Positions 61,749-64,000 of a stretch of 64,000 bases of DNA are shown here, piece by piece. Numbering within the stretch: the first letter of the stretch is position 1; each line of letters starts with the position of its first letter. The notes below the pieces were generated by a model, which worked only from the letters and a program-made list of their open reading frames with translations, was not told the origin of the DNA and ran no database searches. Origin of the DNA: Terriglobus albidus. GTDB taxonomy: Bacteria; Acidobacteriota; Terriglobia; Terriglobales; Acidobacteriaceae. The translations under genes and the position numbers were made by a program. Where the stretch lies: contig NZ_CP042806.1 in the NCBI RefSeq assembly GCF_008000815.1, positions 186,001 through 250,000 on the forward strand, read 5' to 3'.

Positions 61749-64000
61749 ATGGGTGAGCTTTGGCGGAGACTCTGGTACCTGCTGCATCGCAGACGGATGC
61801 AGCGCGAATTGCAGGACGAGATGGTCTTTCATCGTGAGATGCTGGAGCGCTCCGGCACGCCGCGCAAGCACTTCGGCAATGAGACGCTGCTGCAGGAACG
61901 CTCCCATGAGATGTGGGGATGGACATGGATCGAAAGGCTGGGGCAGGACCTGCGCTACGGCATGCGGACGCTGATGCGGTCGCCGTCGTTTTCCATCGCG
62001 GCAGTGCTGGTGCTGGCCGTCGGCATCGGTGTCAACGTCGCGGCCTTCGGTCTGTTCAACATGTTCGTGCTAAAACCGCTGCCGGTTCGCGATCCGGATA
62101 CACTGGTGCGGCTGCAGCGAAGCGCCCCTGGCACCTTTTCTTCCTCGGTTCCCTATCCCTCGATCGCGTTCTACCGCGATCACGCGAAGACACTGCATTC
62201 GGTGATGGCCAGCACCGATCGCGACGTGATTCTCGAACAGGAGAACATACCGGCCCGTACGCGGTTTGTGACAAGCAACCTGTTCCATGAACTGGGAGCG
62301 GAGACCGGACTGGGACGCGTGTTTGATCCTGACCTTGATGACCCGAAGGGCGCGCCTCCAGTAGTAATGCTGAGCCACACCTTCTGGGAACAGCACTATG
62401 ACAGCAATCCTGCCGTCGTAGGCCGTGTTGTGCATCTGAACCACAAACCGGCAACCGTAATAGGAGTCGCTCCGCGTAACTTCAGCGGTCTGGGGCTGCC
62501 GCATGAACCTGCATTCTGGATACCGCTGACACAGGAACCCTACTTCGTGGAGGGCAGTACTGTTCTGACCGATACCTCTCTCGACGGAATGGTTGATATG
62601 TGGGCTCGCCTGGAAAAGGGAGTCTCACCAAGGGCAGCGGAGCAGGAGTTGCTTGCGCTAACTGACGAACTGCGTCGTCAATCACCAAAATCTGTGTGGG
62701 ACAAGGAGAGGCTTGTCAGCGAGCCCGGCGGGTACCTGCAGGCGGTACGGAAGGACGACGTGCCGATGATCATGCTGGTAGGGACACTGGTGCTGCTGAT
62801 CCTGACCGTCGCATGCAGCAACCTCGGTGGCCTGATGCTCGCGCGTGGTGTCACTCGTTCCCATGAGATCTCGATCCGGTTTGCGCTGGGCGCAAGCCGG
62901 CAGCGCATTGTGCGGCAGCTCTTAACGGAGAGTCTGCTGCTGGCCGCGATGGCCGCCACGGCTGGAGTTGGTATGGGATATCTCTGCCTGCGGGTCTTTC
63001 TCTCTCAGGTGAATGCTCCTCCATGGCTCAATCCTGCTCCCGACTGGAGAGTGGTGCTCTTTGCCGGCGCAACAGGGTTGATTGCGTCCGTAGTCTTTGG
63101 CCTGGCTCCGGCGTTGCAACTTACCGCGAAACGGAGAAGCGGAACGCGATCGAGGCAGGTGCTGATCACGGCGCAAATTGCGGCAAGCTGTGTGCTGCTG
63201 ATCGTCGCCGGGCTTCTGGTCCGCGCATTACACTTCGCGGTCTCGGGTGATGCAGGTTATGACCACGAGCACATCCTGGTCGTGGATCCTGACCTTGCGG
63301 CCCATGGATATTCTGCTACAACAGCGAGAAGCTACCTGGACACGGCACAGGCGAGATTGCGCCAACTGCCCGGAGTCACCTCTGTTGGCCTTACATCGAT
63401 GGCTCCGTTGGGCCATAAGAATGTGACTTCACTTGGCGGATATCCTTTCGGAATCTTCGTCAGCCATGTAGAGCCTGGTTTCTTCAACACAATGGGGATC
63501 GCGCGCCTCAACGGACGCGACTTCCAGCGGGGAGACACGAACGAAGTCGTTGTCAGTGAATCATTAGCCCGGCGTGTGTGGCCGGGTGAGGCTCCTCTTG
63601 GGAAACAGTTTCTTCTCGACCCTTCCAATGCGCTCTCGGAGAAGTTCACCGTGGTGGGTGTTGTAGCGAATGCGCGCATGATGTCGATGCACGACCCCGA
63701 TGCGACAGAGCTATACCAGATAAGCGACGATGGATCTCTGCCGCACATGGTGCTTCTGGTACGCACCCAGGGAAAGCCTGAGGATCTGGCAACCGCGGTG
63801 CGGACCGTAACCTCCAGCATTGATACCGGCCTATTCCCCACCGTCCATCGTTTGAGCGAGTCGTTCCAGGACGAGGTTGGCACTGTAGAAAAGGGAGCCA
63901 TGATCGCGAGTCTGATGGGAGCCTCCGCCGTGTTGTTGGCGGCCGTAGGCCTGCTTGGACTGGTCGCATACGCCGTCTCGCAAAAGACACGGGAGATCGC
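61749..64000 (+). CDS. PadR-linked (ADOP-type) ABC transporter permease, truncated by window end
   Basis: Partial; 750 codons remain open to the end. The N-terminal ADOP region (MGELWRRLWYLLHRRRMQRELQDEM, landmark RELQDEM) leads to the first MacB/FtsX module: TM helix about 85-108 (SIAAVLVLAVGIGVNVAAFGLF), a periplasmic MacB-type domain (about 115-320), three TM helices (about 340-480: LVLLILTVACSNLGGLMLAR, and beyond), and the start of a second module with its own periplasmic region (about 500-735). The stretch FSGLGLPHEPAFWIPL is typical of these permeases. Transport of peptides or antimicrobial efflux is the family expectation. No separate ATPase gene is in the window. Start 9 bp after padR. 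Confidence 0.93.
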   Translation, partial: MGELWRRLWYLLHRRRMQRELQDEMVFHREMLERSGTPRKHFGNETLLQERSHEMWGWTWIERLGQDLRYGMRTLMRSPSFSIAAVLVLAVGIGVNVAAFGLFNMFVLKPLPVRDPDTLVRLQRSAPGTFSSSVPYPSIAFYRDHAKTLHSVMASTDRDVILEQENIPARTRFVTSNLFHELGAETGLGRVFDPDLDDPKGAPPVVMLSHTFWEQHYDSNPAVVGRVVHLNHKPATVIGVAPRNFSGLGLPHEPAFWIPLTQEPYFVEGSTVLTDTSLDGMVDMWARLEKGVSPRAAEQELLALTDELRRQSPKSVWDKERLVSEPGGYLQAVRKDDVPMIMLVGTLVLLILTVACSNLGGLMLARGVTRSHEISIRFALGASRQRIVRQLLTESLLLAAMAATAGVGMGYLCLRVFLSQVNAPPWLNPAPDWRVVLFAGATGLIASVVFGLAPALQLTAKRRSGTRSRQVLITAQIAASCVLLIVAGLLVRALHFAVSGDAGYDHEHILVVDPDLAAHGYSATTARSYLDTAQARLRQLPGVTSVGLTSMAPLGHKNVTSLGGYPFGIFVSHVEPGFFNTMGIARLNGRDFQRGDTNEVVVSESLARRVWPGEAPLGKQFLLDPSNALSEKFTVVGVVANARMMSMHDPDATELYQISDDGSLPHMVLLVRTQGKPEDLATAVRTVTSSIDTGLFPTVHRLSESFQDEVGTVEKGAMIASLMGASAVLLAAVGLLGLVAYAVSQKTREI

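Overview
The window is about 60% GC and gene-dense, and it reads as chromosome of a soil Acidobacteriota (Terriglobia/Acidobacteriaceae-like). The evidence is a TIGR03435-family protein, a PadR-linked ADOP-type ABC permease, large Oar-like TonB receptors with an N-terminal carboxypeptidase-regulatory domain, a secreted protein with ASPM/SPD-2/Hydin-type repeats, a propeller-sensor histidine kinase, and many short REP-like hairpins between genes. No rRNA, tRNA, CRISPR array, transposase or prophage gene was recognised.

Layout. 0-5.3 kb: a YecD-like hydrolase divergent from a TetR regulator with a perfect palindromic operator, then trehalose synthase, a glycosyltransferase-like protein and a channel-like membrane protein (probable osmotic-stress unit). 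5.5-15 kb: scpA, a DEAD-box helicase, an amidohydrolase, msrA, rluB, scpB, and a two-gene transsulfuration operon (cystathionine gamma-synthase-like then plant-type cystathionine beta-lyase). 15-23 kb: a 1024-residue TolB-propeller/amidohydrolase, a TonB receptor and a divergent LysR regulator. 23-30 kb: a giant secreted nuclease-fold/Ig-repeat protein, then the sulfate assimilation operon cysDNH preceded by a tiny open frame with three consecutive cysteine codons.

30-39 kb: xdhC and mocA face a three-subunit xanthine dehydrogenase operon, with a RES/Xre toxin-antitoxin pair in between; a macro-domain protein and a purine nucleoside permease follow, suggesting purine uptake and oxidation. 39-50 kb: housekeeping genes (CDP-alcohol phosphatidyltransferase, greA, ruvX, pyrG) mixed with small secreted or metal-motif proteins and a second TonB receptor. 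50-64 kb: an ArsR/SRPBCC/DoxX operon, purU, a propeller histidine kinase, gamma-glutamyltransferase, TIGR03435, an amidohydrolase, a GH43 arabinanase-like lipoprotein, and PadR with its ABC permease, which runs off the window end.

Three threads stand out. Sulfur: CGS/CBL, MsrA, and cysDNH behind a possible cysteine-sensing, apparently leaderless polycysteine leader peptide. Regulation at start codons: TetR, ArsR and PadR genes each have palindromes that overlap the promoter or start codon, and their -10 boxes imply leaderless mRNAs. Repeats: a previously unnamed (to me) ~115 bp element with inverted ends AGAGYATTTCTCCT occurs three times, always touching a gene boundary.
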